From Puniceicoccales bacterium (GTDB lineage Bacteria > Verrucomicrobiota > Verrucomicrobiia > Opitutales > UBA9783), in the NCBI GenBank assembly GCA_031260015.1, contig JAIRKR010000054.1, forward strand, positions 1 through 45,684: 45,684 nt of DNA, in the 5' to 3' direction. The notes beneath the pieces were generated by a model. It saw only the letters and a program-made list of their open reading frames with translations, had not been told where the DNA came from and did not search any database. The position numbers and the translations under genes were made by a program. Shown one piece after another: positions 17,901 to 25,736 of the stretch; the first letter of the stretch is position 1; each line of letters starts with the position of its first letter.

Positions 17901-17937
17901 GGATTGCAACGCTCATATTTTGAAAATTGTACGCTAA
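14935..17937 (+). CDS. L-glutamine kinase (PEP-synthase-like) with N-terminal nucleotidyltransferase-like domain
   Basis: 1000 residues. Residues ~1-230 resemble a sugar nucleotidyltransferase (FVGGYKMDEI, INPIWKHSG, AFVCYGDIL) but lack the GxGxRLxPxTxxxPK signature, so this domain may be inactive. Residues ~240-435 are the ATP-grasp domain of the PEP synthase/PPDK family (VVRSSSLQEDG at 274-284, IFQVRPL at 426-432). The C-terminal swivelling domain carries the phospho-histidine His957 in GGPNSHMAI. There is no PEP-binding TIM barrel. This matches Campylobacter Cj1418, which phosphorylates the amide nitrogen of L-glutamine in phosphoramidate synthesis. The next two genes are the Cj1417 and Cj1416 families in the same order. 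An alternative start is ATG 14944. Confident on domains, fairly confident on the reaction. Confidence 0.85.
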   Translation: MVNMGVFQQQVIILGAGKSKQFLENPSIIHVDQDTRTLDWLLNAFDKTITHYLFVGGYKMDEITHYYPYLHFVINPIWKHSGCIESLRLSDFDPQLPAFVCYGDILVRPELIQKILQTVQQGNMDVIFALDSDPKTIEAKPDCEYIDCNFNGSDRRQNFIGLIYLKPNVLQQLKNNFPSGSTHQRLSSLLPYLLQNKFNIQMVDAHGLWVEVQQPSDVARFILTTKAQTLHTLRHRITKAKIAEQIHFSVQEWQNNRQTILDILKQTFGEKLLVVRSSSLQEDGFLKANAGRFTSVADVQNNDTDLTRAVETVIASYGQAMTQEDQILVQAMLQSVDACGVIFTRTLSYGAPYYIVNYDMENTAAITNGTSDSDFIFYHWKTALIPKNAPYFFKDLYEAIQEIEFLTQFDALDIEFAITKTHELYIFQVRPLAAQHLREIDDGQLQKQLQQASKRFEDMQQAHPGISGNRTIFGIMPDWNPAEIVGIKPRTLAITLYQQLITHAIWAQQRYEFGYKNVRPYPLIVCFSGHPYVDVRASIHSFLPANLKQTTIEKLVHYYLSRLSTHPEWHDKLEFMVMPTCYTFDFEDRWRTALTREAGLLEDEFKAYKQDLLRLTQDAFQICAEQYKATASINERFEAIQQVPLSDLDRLYTLFETCKQGTLNFSHLARCGFIASAFLKSALAKNILTEDEKETLLGDIQTITGTFFEETKKVLNGQVPRTHFIHKYGHLRPGTYDITSPAYKTDPDKYLFGHAGQPITTAITSKSTFHNPTFEKALSDTLSVSLETFRHFLQQSIAGREYSKFVFTRYVSEILDILERLGQRYGFSADDVSYLPIATWLDLRNGIASDGKTKRLLRAQIEYQKEYHQVARCIEFPPLILQKSDFFSFFVPKTLPNFIGNQCVEAPLVYLKNSNETNGDSLRHKVVLIEKADPGFDWIFNYEIAGLITVYGGPNSHMAIRSAEFKLPASIGIGNTLFNRLKTAQLVQLDCNAHILKIVR

Positions 17938-18542
17938 TGGCAAAAAAAATAGGCATTACACAACGTGTGGAAACGGTAGAAGCGTACGCTGAAGTGCGCG
18001 ATGCTTTGGATCAGCGTTGGTATCGTCTATTTGCGCCCCTAAATGCCCTATTGATACCAATTCCAAACGCGATAGAAAAGATAGATGTTTACTGCCATGA
18101 ATGCAAGTTGGACGGCTTTGTATTAACCGGAGGTAATCACCATCCTCTGCGCGATCGTTGCGAAAAGAGTGTGCTTGACTACGCCATAAAACGGCAAAAA
18201 CCTGTACTGGGTGTGTGCCACGGCATGCAGTTTATGTCAAAATATTTTAGAGCTCCGTTGGTACTCATAGAAGATAATCATGTGGCCTGCGAACACCCCA
18301 TCACCATTCGGGCAAATCGTTGGGGATTTCCGGAAGGTGTGTGCACGGTTAATTCGTACCATCATCACGCTCTCTCATGCGTACCCACCGACTTTACAGG
18401 CTTTGCATTCGACAAAGACGGTTACTGCGAAGCCATGCAACACAACACACTTCCGTTTGTAACCTGCATGTGGCATCCGGAACGCGATACGTCGCTTCCC
18501 ACGTGGTTTCACACTTTCCTAAAAAAATTATTCCAAACATGA
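17937..18542 (+). CDS. Class I glutamine amidotransferase-like (peptidase C26), probable gamma-glutamyl-CDP-amidate hydrolase
   Basis: 201 residues from ATG 17937, which overlaps the preceding stop by one base (TAATG); an upstream in-frame ATG at 17904 lies inside the kinase gene and is less likely. Seen: DGFVLTGGNHHPL (oxyanion region) at ~61-73, the nucleophile elbow GVCHGMQFM with Cys94, VNSYHHHAL at ~140, and the His-Glu pair in WHPE (His180, Glu182). The family cleaves gamma-glutamyl amide bonds. In Campylobacter the homolog Cj1417 releases glutamate from gamma-glutamyl-CDP-amidate to give CDP-amidate. The size matches. Its place between the kinase and the cytidylyltransferase makes this role much more likely than general gamma-Glu-GABA hydrolysis. 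Confidence 0.85.
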   Translation: MAKKIGITQRVETVEAYAEVRDALDQRWYRLFAPLNALLIPIPNAIEKIDVYCHECKLDGFVLTGGNHHPLRDRCEKSVLDYAIKRQKPVLGVCHGMQFMSKYFRAPLVLIEDNHVACEHPITIRANRWGFPEGVCTVNSYHHHALSCVPTDFTGFAFDKDGYCEAMQHNTLPFVTCMWHPERDTSLPTWFHTFLKKLFQT

Positions 18543-19276
18543 CATCTCCTCAGGTTTTTATTTTATGTGCCGGTGAAGGACAACGGCTACGGCCCCTCAC
18601 CGAAAGTCAACCTAAATGTTGGGTCCCTTACAGAAATAAGCCGCTTTTGCAGTACCAATTGGAAATTATTAAGGCACTGCAATTGAACGATGTTACCCTT
18701 ATCGGAGGCTATCGGCATGAAGTTTTGCCCAATACGTATGCAAAAATTGTCAATGTACGCTACACAGAAACCAATATGCTGTACAGTTTGTTCTGTGCAG
18801 AAAGTAGGATGGATGCATCGCGCGATATGATTATTGCCTACGGTGACATCATTTATCACGCATCTGTTTTAAAGACATTGCTGGAAGCGCACGATCCCAT
18901 CGCAATTGTAACGGATATAGATTGGGAACGCTACTGGAAAAATCGCATGGAAGATCCTTTACAAGATGCAGAAACGTTTCGCTGGGATTCCCATACACGT
19001 CGTATTTTTGAATTGGGCAAGAAACCTCAATTGCAATCCGATATTCAAGGCCAATACATCGGCCTATTTAAAATCAGCGCATCCTACGTGACAACTTTTA
19101 AAACTTTCTATCTTCATTTTTGTCAAACACATGTAAATGCAGAAAAAGCCTACATGACCGATTTTTTGCAGTATCTCATCGATCGGCAACAACCTGCATT
19201 CGGTATTCCCATCCACAACGGATGGGCAGAATTCGATACCGCACAAGATCTGCAAGTGAAAGTTGATTTTTTATGA
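18539..19276 (+). CDS. Probable CTP:phosphoglutamine cytidylyltransferase
   Basis: 245 residues from ATG 18539, overlapping the previous stop (ATGA). The N-terminal signature is FILCAGEGQRLRPLTESQPK (residues ~7-26), the nucleotide-binding loop of sugar nucleotidyltransferases. The metal-binding Asp is in IIAYGDIIYH at ~98-107, and a second acidic region is TDIDWERYWKNR. Length and family match Campylobacter Cj1416, which joins CMP from CTP to glutamine phosphate, giving gamma-glutamyl-CDP-amidate, the substrate of the gene just upstream. Without these neighbours it could only be called an NTP transferase. The next gene starts 4 bases before its stop. Confidence 0.83.
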   Translation: MTSPQVFILCAGEGQRLRPLTESQPKCWVPYRNKPLLQYQLEIIKALQLNDVTLIGGYRHEVLPNTYAKIVNVRYTETNMLYSLFCAESRMDASRDMIIAYGDIIYHASVLKTLLEAHDPIAIVTDIDWERYWKNRMEDPLQDAETFRWDSHTRRIFELGKKPQLQSDIQGQYIGLFKISASYVTTFKTFYLHFCQTHVNAEKAYMTDFLQYLIDRQQPAFGIPIHNGWAEFDTAQDLQVKVDFL

Positions 19277-20574
19277 AACAGTGGACAAAAAACACGATGC
19301 TAGGGATGTTACTCCCATTTTTTTTGATTATTTTTACTTATAATCAAAACCACGGCTATTTTGCAAGCTGCTATGAACTTTTATGGCAGGTAGGTTTAAT
19401 TTTGCTTTCATTACATGCATTTTTATCACTTTTACGCATACCTTATCGTTATACCTGGATTGTATGGATCAGTCTGCTGGTTCCCTTGGGAAACTTATCT
19501 GTTTTTACCGATAATTTCGTTCGTCTTATCATGACGTGTACAGGCTGCTTTATCGTTCGAAAAATACCTAGTTTTAAACTTGCCGTTAGTATGATCGTTT
19601 TATTGTTATGTCTAAACACGTTTCAACTGATACGGCAAAACTTAACTGCCCATCAAGAAGCGCAAGTACATTCATCCGATGTAAAACAATTCAATACCAC
19701 AAAAATCTCCCACAACATTTACTGGATTGTCTGCGATGCATACGTAAGTCGATTCACTTTACAGCGCTATTATAATTACGACAATGCTCCATTTTATGAC
19801 CAACTACAGGCATTGGGATTCAATGCACCTGATGGCCATACTAAGCATTATCCAACACTACGTGCCCTCAATACTTACCTTCAAAATGTTGTTGTCGAAC
19901 ATTCACCTACACTTTCTTCGTTAACACTCCATTATATGTTAAAACAAACTCCGCTGTTCAAGGTTTGTAAAGAACATGGATGGATATTGCACATCTTGGA
20001 ACCTCGATTCCCCTTTTTACGCCATTTAGAAAACATACAACCTTTGGAACCTTTTGTGACAAGCATCCTAAAAGAATTCGTATATACCTGTTTCCATCAT
20101 AACCTGTGGCTCAAAAGTATCCTAAGTAGTAGCCTTAACAAAGACTTGTTCGCTCGCCACCAACGCATCAATAAAAAAATGCTGCACATAATTCCCAAAA
20201 GCGATTCCAAACATTTTTACTATATTCACATAGATTGTCCACATGCACCTTTCATCTTGCATGCAGATGGATCATTCAACGATGACCGAGATTCCGTTAT
20301 TTGGGGTGCAAATGAGGTTAGTCCATCAGGATATACCGCGGAAACGTATCAGAAAAGGTACGTCAATCAAGTGCAAGCACTCAACAGCAAACTTATTGCT
20401 TGGTTGCAATATATCATTCATGTTGACCCTGAAGCGACGATAATACTTCAAGGGGATCACGGAACTTTCATGACATCTCAAGAAGAGGAACATCAAGCTT
20501 TACTATTTGCGGTACGCACAAAACAAACACGCGCCTCATTACGCCCAGAAACGATTTTAAAAACACTTTTATAA
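19273..20574 (+). CDS. Membrane sulfatase-like (alkaline phosphatase superfamily) protein
   Basis: 433 residues, start overlapping the cytidylyltransferase stop (ATGA). The first ~130 residues hold four or five membrane helices. The rest is a sulfatase-fold domain facing the periplasm: IYWIVCDAYVSRF (metal Asp) at ~147-159, FYYIHIDCPHAPFILHADG at ~317-335 and IILQGDHGTF at ~394-403. The formylglycine motif CxPxR is absent, so a phospho-transferase or hydrolase of the LtaS/EptA type is more likely than a true sulfatase. The C-terminus stops soon after GDHG and lacks the NLYR..FN.L tail of its paralogs. In Campylobacter this position downstream of the cytidylyltransferase is held by the CDP-amidate kinase gene. 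Confidence 0.8.
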   Translation: MKQWTKNTMLGMLLPFFLIIFTYNQNHGYFASCYELLWQVGLILLSLHAFLSLLRIPYRYTWIVWISLLVPLGNLSVFTDNFVRLIMTCTGCFIVRKIPSFKLAVSMIVLLLCLNTFQLIRQNLTAHQEAQVHSSDVKQFNTTKISHNIYWIVCDAYVSRFTLQRYYNYDNAPFYDQLQALGFNAPDGHTKHYPTLRALNTYLQNVVVEHSPTLSSLTLHYMLKQTPLFKVCKEHGWILHILEPRFPFLRHLENIQPLEPFVTSILKEFVYTCFHHNLWLKSILSSSLNKDLFARHQRINKKMLHIIPKSDSKHFYYIHIDCPHAPFILHADGSFNDDRDSVIWGANEVSPSGYTAETYQKRYVNQVQALNSKLIAWLQYIIHVDPEATIILQGDHGTFMTSQEEEHQALLFAVRTKQTRASLRPETILKTLL

Positions 20575-20589
20575 GAGAATAATGCCCCT

Positions 20590-21825
20590 ATGAAATTATT
20601 TGTACTGTTTTGTTTATCATTATGGTTTTTCGATACCTTAATAAAAAGAAAACTTGCAAAAAATGGTCTATATTTGTTGGAATTTCCTCCGATAGATAAA
20701 AAGCTGGTAGCGAAATTTACAACCTTTGATGCACAATTAGGTTGGGTACCAACACCTAATTCTCGCAAAAAAGATAATTCAGGCACTTATACAGGCTTAC
20801 CTTCTGCAAATGAATATTCTATCGATTCTTACGGAAGTCGTTCACTGACTGTTCCTTTTGAACGAGGCTTTATTTCAACATATGGTGATTCATTTTGTTT
20901 ATGTCGCGAAGTTCCGGATGATTCTAGTTTTCAGGCATTCTTGTCTCAACAAACTCGCTCTTATGTGAGCAATTATGGAGTTGGTAACTATGGCTTAGAT
21001 CAAGCTCTTTTAAGACTGGAAATGCAATTTTTAAAAGATCCTACGAAACATGTTGTTATGGCAATTACTCCGTGGACCATAGAACGTATTGTAAGTGTAT
21101 GGAAACATTATTCGGAACCCGGTAATGTGTTGGGAGCGAAACCAAGATTTATTTTATACAATAACACTTTAAAATTGGTTCCAAATTTTATCCGACAACC
21201 CAGTGACTTTTTGACGATAAAACAACATAAAACATTTCTACGAAAAAACGATGAAAATTACAAATGGTTTTTGGTATCAAAAAGGAAACAAAAAACTTCA
21301 GCACTGTGGCATTTAGCCACTCATAAATCTTTGATGGATTTCATTCTTAAAAGAGCAAATTACGACATCGCTCGACTTACAAAACAAAATATTCAAAAAA
21401 TAGACCAAAAGAAACAAGAATTTTTGCAAGTAGCCAAACTTTATATACAAGAACAAACACGATTAAAAACCATTTACTTAGCTCATTTGTTTGAGAAACA
21501 AAAACAACTGTTGGTTCATCTTATGGGACGTTTTGTCGATTTTGCTAAAACGCATCAATTCATTCCTCATTTGTTGATATTACCTGCTTACGATCACGTA
21601 ACATTTATGAAGGAAGGCAAACTTCTTTATCAAAATAACCTGCAATGGATCCCCAAAGCATGTCCAACATTAGTTATCACTGACATGTATGAATGCTGGA
21701 AACAGATGAGTACCGAAACTTTCAATAGGCTGTATGTTGATATATTTGGCCATCATAGTATACTAGGAAATCAACACATCGCAAACGTTTTATTAAAGAA
21801 AATTTCAGCTACCTCATCACTTTAA
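20590..21825 (+). CDS. SGNH/GDSL-like hydrolase or O-acyltransferase partner
   Basis: 411 residues from ATG 20590, 15 bases after the sulfatase-like gene. One N-terminal membrane anchor (~2-16) puts the rest in the periplasm. Block I is ISTYGDSFCLC with Ser101 as likely nucleophile; block II is SNYGVGNYGLDQALL; a possible C-terminal catalytic pair is in DIFGHHSILGNQHIANV. This layout is that of SGNH proteins that remove or place acyl groups on exported polysaccharides. A Lys/Gln-rich helical insert lies at ~260-310. The acceptor is unknown. The family is moderately secure. Confidence 0.65.
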   Translation: MKLFVLFCLSLWFFDTLIKRKLAKNGLYLLEFPPIDKKLVAKFTTFDAQLGWVPTPNSRKKDNSGTYTGLPSANEYSIDSYGSRSLTVPFERGFISTYGDSFCLCREVPDDSSFQAFLSQQTRSYVSNYGVGNYGLDQALLRLEMQFLKDPTKHVVMAITPWTIERIVSVWKHYSEPGNVLGAKPRFILYNNTLKLVPNFIRQPSDFLTIKQHKTFLRKNDENYKWFLVSKRKQKTSALWHLATHKSLMDFILKRANYDIARLTKQNIQKIDQKKQEFLQVAKLYIQEQTRLKTIYLAHLFEKQKQLLVHLMGRFVDFAKTHQFIPHLLILPAYDHVTFMKEGKLLYQNNLQWIPKACPTLVITDMYECWKQMSTETFNRLYVDIFGHHSILGNQHIANVLLKKISATSSL

Positions 21826-22104
21826 AACTACGTACTACCTCTAGCATTTTTTACCAATCAGTGGCGCTATTCTCTTGCGGAAAATAATGAATTTCAAATG
21901 TATCGCGATTTGAAAACATTGTACCGTCTAACGTTTTCATTTTACGATCCGGCGGTACGCGCCGTCCTTTTAAAGCGCGTTTTGGAAACATTTGGTACGC
22001 TAACAAACCTACCCACACGCCCACAAGATATTACGCAAGGGATTACCTACCACTTTATGCACGATGTGCTTCAAGAAAAAGTACTCAAACAAATATTTGT
22101 GTAA
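21826..22104 (+). pseudogene. Remnant of an unidentified gene
   Basis: Directly after the SGNH stop an open frame runs NYVLPLAFFTNQWRYSLAEN and on to a stop at 22104, 92 codons, with ATG only at 21898. The composition is coding-like (many Leu, Arg, Thr, Tyr; regular helices). It has no start at its left end and no recognisable motif, so it looks like the C-terminal piece of a lost gene. The bases 22105-22285 hold nothing I can identify. Confidence 0.35.
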
Positions 22105-22285
22105 AAAACCGGAAATGCTTGAAAAGCTGACAAGTGGTATCTAAAAATCTACTTAAATTGAGATACATAGTTTTCTCCCAGCGTCCCCAAGCTGAGCTAA
22201 AAAAGTACTACTTCCACCAAGAAATTAGAAAACCTCTGATGTTGAAACAACAAAGCCAACTTTTGTAACCGTGCAACTTCTAGAT

Positions 22286-22435
22286 TTACTCTTTTGGTTT
22301 ACCGACAAACAACCGTTTGACAAAGCCAAATAATTTCGCAAACGAATTACGAAAAAACCAAACAACGGTTAAACACCCTGCAATAAGCGATTGAACCACC
22401 AATCCTCCCAATCCGGGATCTATATAAGCTATCAT
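22286..22435 (-). CDS. Small inner-membrane protein with YIDPG motif
   Basis: 49 residues from ATG 22435: MIAYIDPGLGGLVVQSLIAG, then one membrane helix and a basic tail ending GKPKE. Short proteins starting M..YIDPG.GS, with one helix and a basic end, are common next to sulfatase or LTA-synthase-like genes; their function is unknown. Here it lies next to, and opposite, the broken sulfatase-like gene at 22608. A longer reading from 22519 adds 28 residues with no homology-like features and is less likely. No ribosome site is clear. Confidence 0.6.
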   Translation of the reverse strand: MIAYIDPGLGGLVVQSLIAGCLTVVWFFRNSFAKLFGFVKRLFVGKPKE

Positions 22436-22607
22436 GAGAATGTTTTTACAGTATAACTCAGATTGTTCAAGCAAAATGTATATTGTTTTGTTGCAACACC
22501 TAATGGTAATGTATTCCATACTAGGTTTAAAATATTAATGCATATGTTTTACTATTTTATTTGTTTTTATCATTTTGTTTTAAAAAAATTCTGCTGTAAA
22601 AACTAGC

Positions 22608-23657
22608 ATGAATTTTATCTGCAGTTGCCTCTGGGCTATTGGGGTTCCATGTTACATGTTTATTACGAATGGTAATGCTTTCGTTTTTAAACATTTACTT
22701 GCACTGTGTTGCATGTTCATACTACTGAACTATACTTTTGCACTATGCTTAAGAAGGTTTGAAAAAGATAAAAGCAGACACTATCTAATGCTTGCTGTGG
22801 CATGGATTGTTTTCTGGTTTAGTCTACCATGTGCACGTTGTATAAAAGATTGCATTCCTGTACTTTCATCATGGTTTGGAAAATACAAATGGGGGCTACT
22901 ATTGGCGTTTTCCCTATTTTTTCTGTCAGCATGCATCTTATTGTTCAAAAAAATGCGTGAACGTCGGATAAACAACATTTTACGTCTGTTAAACGCGTTT
23001 ATTATTGTCACGTATATCTTGTGTACAGTACGATGGGTTACTTATAATATATCAAATGCTCAAGATAACAACCAACCTCCAATTATCGCAATAAAGAACA
23101 ATCGTCTACCTAATATTTATCACGTTTTACTGGATGAGTATACCAATGAAAATACTCTAAAAAAAATTGGATACAATGACAGTTATTTTCTGCAATCTTT
23201 GGAACAGTATGGCTTTTTAGTTTTTAGAAACTCACGTTCAAACTATTTTAACACATCAAATTCCGTTACCAGTATGCTGAACATGCGTTATTTAATGGAT
23301 AACGAAGAAATGAATTTAAACGCTCTGGATTTATTGGTTAAAAAAAATAAAGTATTTGCAACACTTTTAAAATTATCGTAATACGATGACAATGAACTCA
23401 AGCCTATTATCATTTTACATGGGGATCATGGGTTCATGAATATTTGCGTTGGCAAAAATCATCCGTTGGTAGATGCGGATAGTATATTTGGTAATTTATT
23501 TGCAATTTACATACCGCAAGAGTGGCGAGAGGACGCAAAAAATCTCCAATTCATCAATCTTTACCGCTTTATTTTCAATCATCTATTCAAGATAGATTAC
23601 CCATACTTAGAGCAACAGCAAATATACAAAGGTAAACCGTATGTTCCAGCACAGTAA
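22608..23657 (+). pseudogene. Sulfatase-like membrane protein with internal deletion and stop
   Basis: From ATG 22608 the frame gives 257 residues: four or five membrane helices, then LPNIYHVLLDEYTNENTLKK, parallel to the intact protein at 31383-32843. A TAA stops it at 23379. In the same frame the sequence goes on at once with KPIIILHGDHGFMN and ends with FINLYRFIFNHLF, stop at 23657. Compared with the 486-residue paralog, about 130-170 residues between these parts are missing, including the SPHEP region. This is an internal deletion plus an in-frame stop. The product would lack most of the catalytic domain. Confidence 0.75.
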
Positions 23658-23709
23658 GCTCGATATTTTTCTTCTTGTAAAAATTAAAAAATAGATAAAA
23701 GTAATTGGT

Positions 23710-24921
23710 GTGATACAGTGTAAAATTTGTAACCGAGAGATTCAACTCATAATTTCTTTTGGAAAAATGCCTATAGCCAATGGTTTTTTAAATGCAGAGG
23801 ATTTCCATCAAGAATATTTTTTTGAATTGGCATGTGGATTTTGCGAACATTGTAAAACATTTCAGCTATTACATCAGCCAGACCGATCACAGATGTTTCA
23901 TGAACAGTACGCTTTCTACACCGCAACATCAAAGCATATGTCAGAACATTTCGAGGTAATGGCTTTAAATTATATTCAACATTGGCTGGTCACCCAAAAG
24001 GATCCTTTTGTAGTCGAATTAGGAAGTAACGATGGTACCATGTTGAAGCACTTCACCAAACGTGGCATTCGACATTTAGGTATTGAAGCTTCGCAGAACG
24101 TAGCCGAAATTGCCAAAAAAAATGGCGTTGAAACAAAGTGTTGTTTTTTCAACGATACGACAGCGAAAGAAATCCAACAAAGCTATGGTAAAGCCGACCT
24201 TATTTCTGTGGCCAACGTTCATTTTTCCAATATGGGTGAGGTGGCCAGGGGTATTGCGCTGCTTTTAAAGGACGATGGAATATTTGTCTTTGAAAATCCG
24301 TACATAGGTAACGTTATTCAAAATGTTGCTTACGACCAAATTTATGACGAACATTCTTTTATTTTTGGATTGAATTCTGTCAGTTATATTTTTGGATGTG
24401 AGGAGTTGGACGTTTTTCATGTGGAGACACAAGAAACGCACGGAGGGTCGATGCGCTACTATTTATGTCACAAAGGAGCACACAACAAGCGTTCAAGTGT
24501 AACAGAACTACTGCATCAGGAAAATGATGTTTTGTGCTTAAACCGCATGGAAATATATAGAACATTTGCCAAAAATTGTGAACGGCAAAAGCAGGAGTTG
24601 GTTGCCTTATTAAAAAAGTTAAAAGCAGAAGGTAAAAGTGTTGTAGGATACGCTGCAACTGCTAAAAGTACAACAGTGTTAAATTATTGTGGTATGGGTC
24701 CAGAACTTATTCCCTGTATATATGACACAACTCCGATTAAACAAGGCAAGTATTCACCCGGTATGCACATACCGATTAAACCTTACACTATTGATTGGTA
24801 TAAAAAAGTTGACTGTGCTATATTATTTGCCTGGAATCATGCAAAAGAAATTTTTGACAAGGAGTCTGAATTTACAAAAAATGGAGGCCAATGGATTTTA
24901 TCCACATCTTGCTTGCAATAA
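23710..24921 (+). CDS. NDP-hexose C-methyltransferase (three-domain, zinc-binding)
   Basis: 403 residues from GTG 23710. The N-terminal zinc module has Cys4, Cys7, Cys45 and Cys48. The SAM domain has VVELGSNDGTML at ~101-112 and VANVHFSNM at ~160, followed by YDQIYDEHSFIF at ~207, the His/Tyr region used in deprotonation. The C-terminal domain (VVGYAATAKSTTVLNYCG, YDTTPIKQGKYSPG) is the SAM-linked NAD-like fold of this family. These enzymes (TylC3, NovU, and the Coxiella virenose enzyme) methylate carbon 3 or 5 of a dTDP-4-keto-6-deoxyhexose. It leads the operon that includes RmlB, which supplies such a substrate. One usual deviation: VHFSN in place of an H-x-x-N signature variant. High confidence in the family. 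Confidence 0.88.
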   Translation: MIQCKICNREIQLIISFGKMPIANGFLNAEDFHQEYFFELACGFCEHCKTFQLLHQPDRSQMFHEQYAFYTATSKHMSEHFEVMALNYIQHWLVTQKDPFVVELGSNDGTMLKHFTKRGIRHLGIEASQNVAEIAKKNGVETKCCFFNDTTAKEIQQSYGKADLISVANVHFSNMGEVARGIALLLKDDGIFVFENPYIGNVIQNVAYDQIYDEHSFIFGLNSVSYIFGCEELDVFHVETQETHGGSMRYYLCHKGAHNKRSSVTELLHQENDVLCLNRMEIYRTFAKNCERQKQELVALLKKLKAEGKSVVGYAATAKSTTVLNYCGMGPELIPCIYDTTPIKQGKYSPGMHIPIKPYTIDWYKKVDCAILFAWNHAKEIFDKESEFTKNGGQWILSTSCLQ

Positions 24922-24951
24922 TAATACAATAAAACAAAAAAAGGAAAATTT

Positions 24952-25682
24952 ATGACATTTAATCGAGAAGAATTTGAGAAAGAAAAGTCTGCGTGTTTAT
25001 TGCGACAAAATCAAGATAAAGAACTGCAAACAAGTATTTTCAACTTTATAACCAAAATTGATAAATATAATTACGAGTATCAATGGACATGGATGGGAAT
25101 ACCTATCATTAAAATGCCTGAGGATATTATTCTGACACAGCAAATCATTTACGATACTAAACCGGATTACATCATTGAAACGGGTATTGCGTGGGGAGGT
25201 AGTGTTGTATACTACGCTTCTTTGTTACAATTACTTGGGAATGGTGAAATTATTGCAATAGATACCATTTTGCCGAAAAAAATATCGATAAGATTATGGC
25301 GTATTCTTTTTCAAATCGTATTCATTTATTAGAAGGATCTTCCACAGATGTGACCATTTTTGAGAAAGTAAAATCATTGATAAAACCGAATATAAAGATA
25401 ATGCTTATATTGGATAGTAATCATACACACGAACACGTTTATAATGAACTTAATTTGTATTCTCCTCTTGTATCACCAGGCCAATATATCATTGTAGAAG
25501 ATACTTTGGTAGAACATATCCCCCATCAGACACACCGACAACGTCCTTGGGGACATGGAAACAATCCTTACACGGCAGTAAAGCAATTCTTACTGGAGAA
25601 TAAAAACTTTTCCAACGACAATAAGTATAATAAGACATGTTTGATCTCTTGCAGTAAAGATGGATACGTTGTACGTGTATAA
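24952..25682 (+). pseudogene. CmcI-family (cephalosporin hydroxylase-like) methyltransferase, frameshifted
   Basis: From ATG 24952 (ribosome site AAAGGAAA), 104 residues fit the family: WTWMGIPIIKMPEDI, YIIETGIAWGGSVVYYAS and GEIIAIDT. At the A7 tract 25276-25282 the frame is lost and runs to a stop at 25332. With one extra A the protein would continue as NIDKIMAYSFSNRIHLLEGS, then IMLILDSNHTHEHV, IIVEDTLVE and the stop at 25682. Full length would be ~243 residues, normal for CmcI-like SAM-dependent enzymes, which act on small molecules or sugars. A homopolymer indel can be real (switchable) or a sequencing error. It lies between the C-methyltransferase and SDR genes. Confidence 0.8.
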
Positions 25683-25736
25683 ATAGGAAAGATTCCACTC
25701 TCTATTGAAAATTGTAAAAAAATAAGTTTAGTATTC

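Noticed and set aside
14935..17937. Phosphoenolpyruvate synthase or pyruvate phosphate dikinase
   Set aside because: The PEP/pyruvate-binding TIM barrel is absent after the phospho-histidine domain, and the neighbours are the phosphoramidate enzymes.
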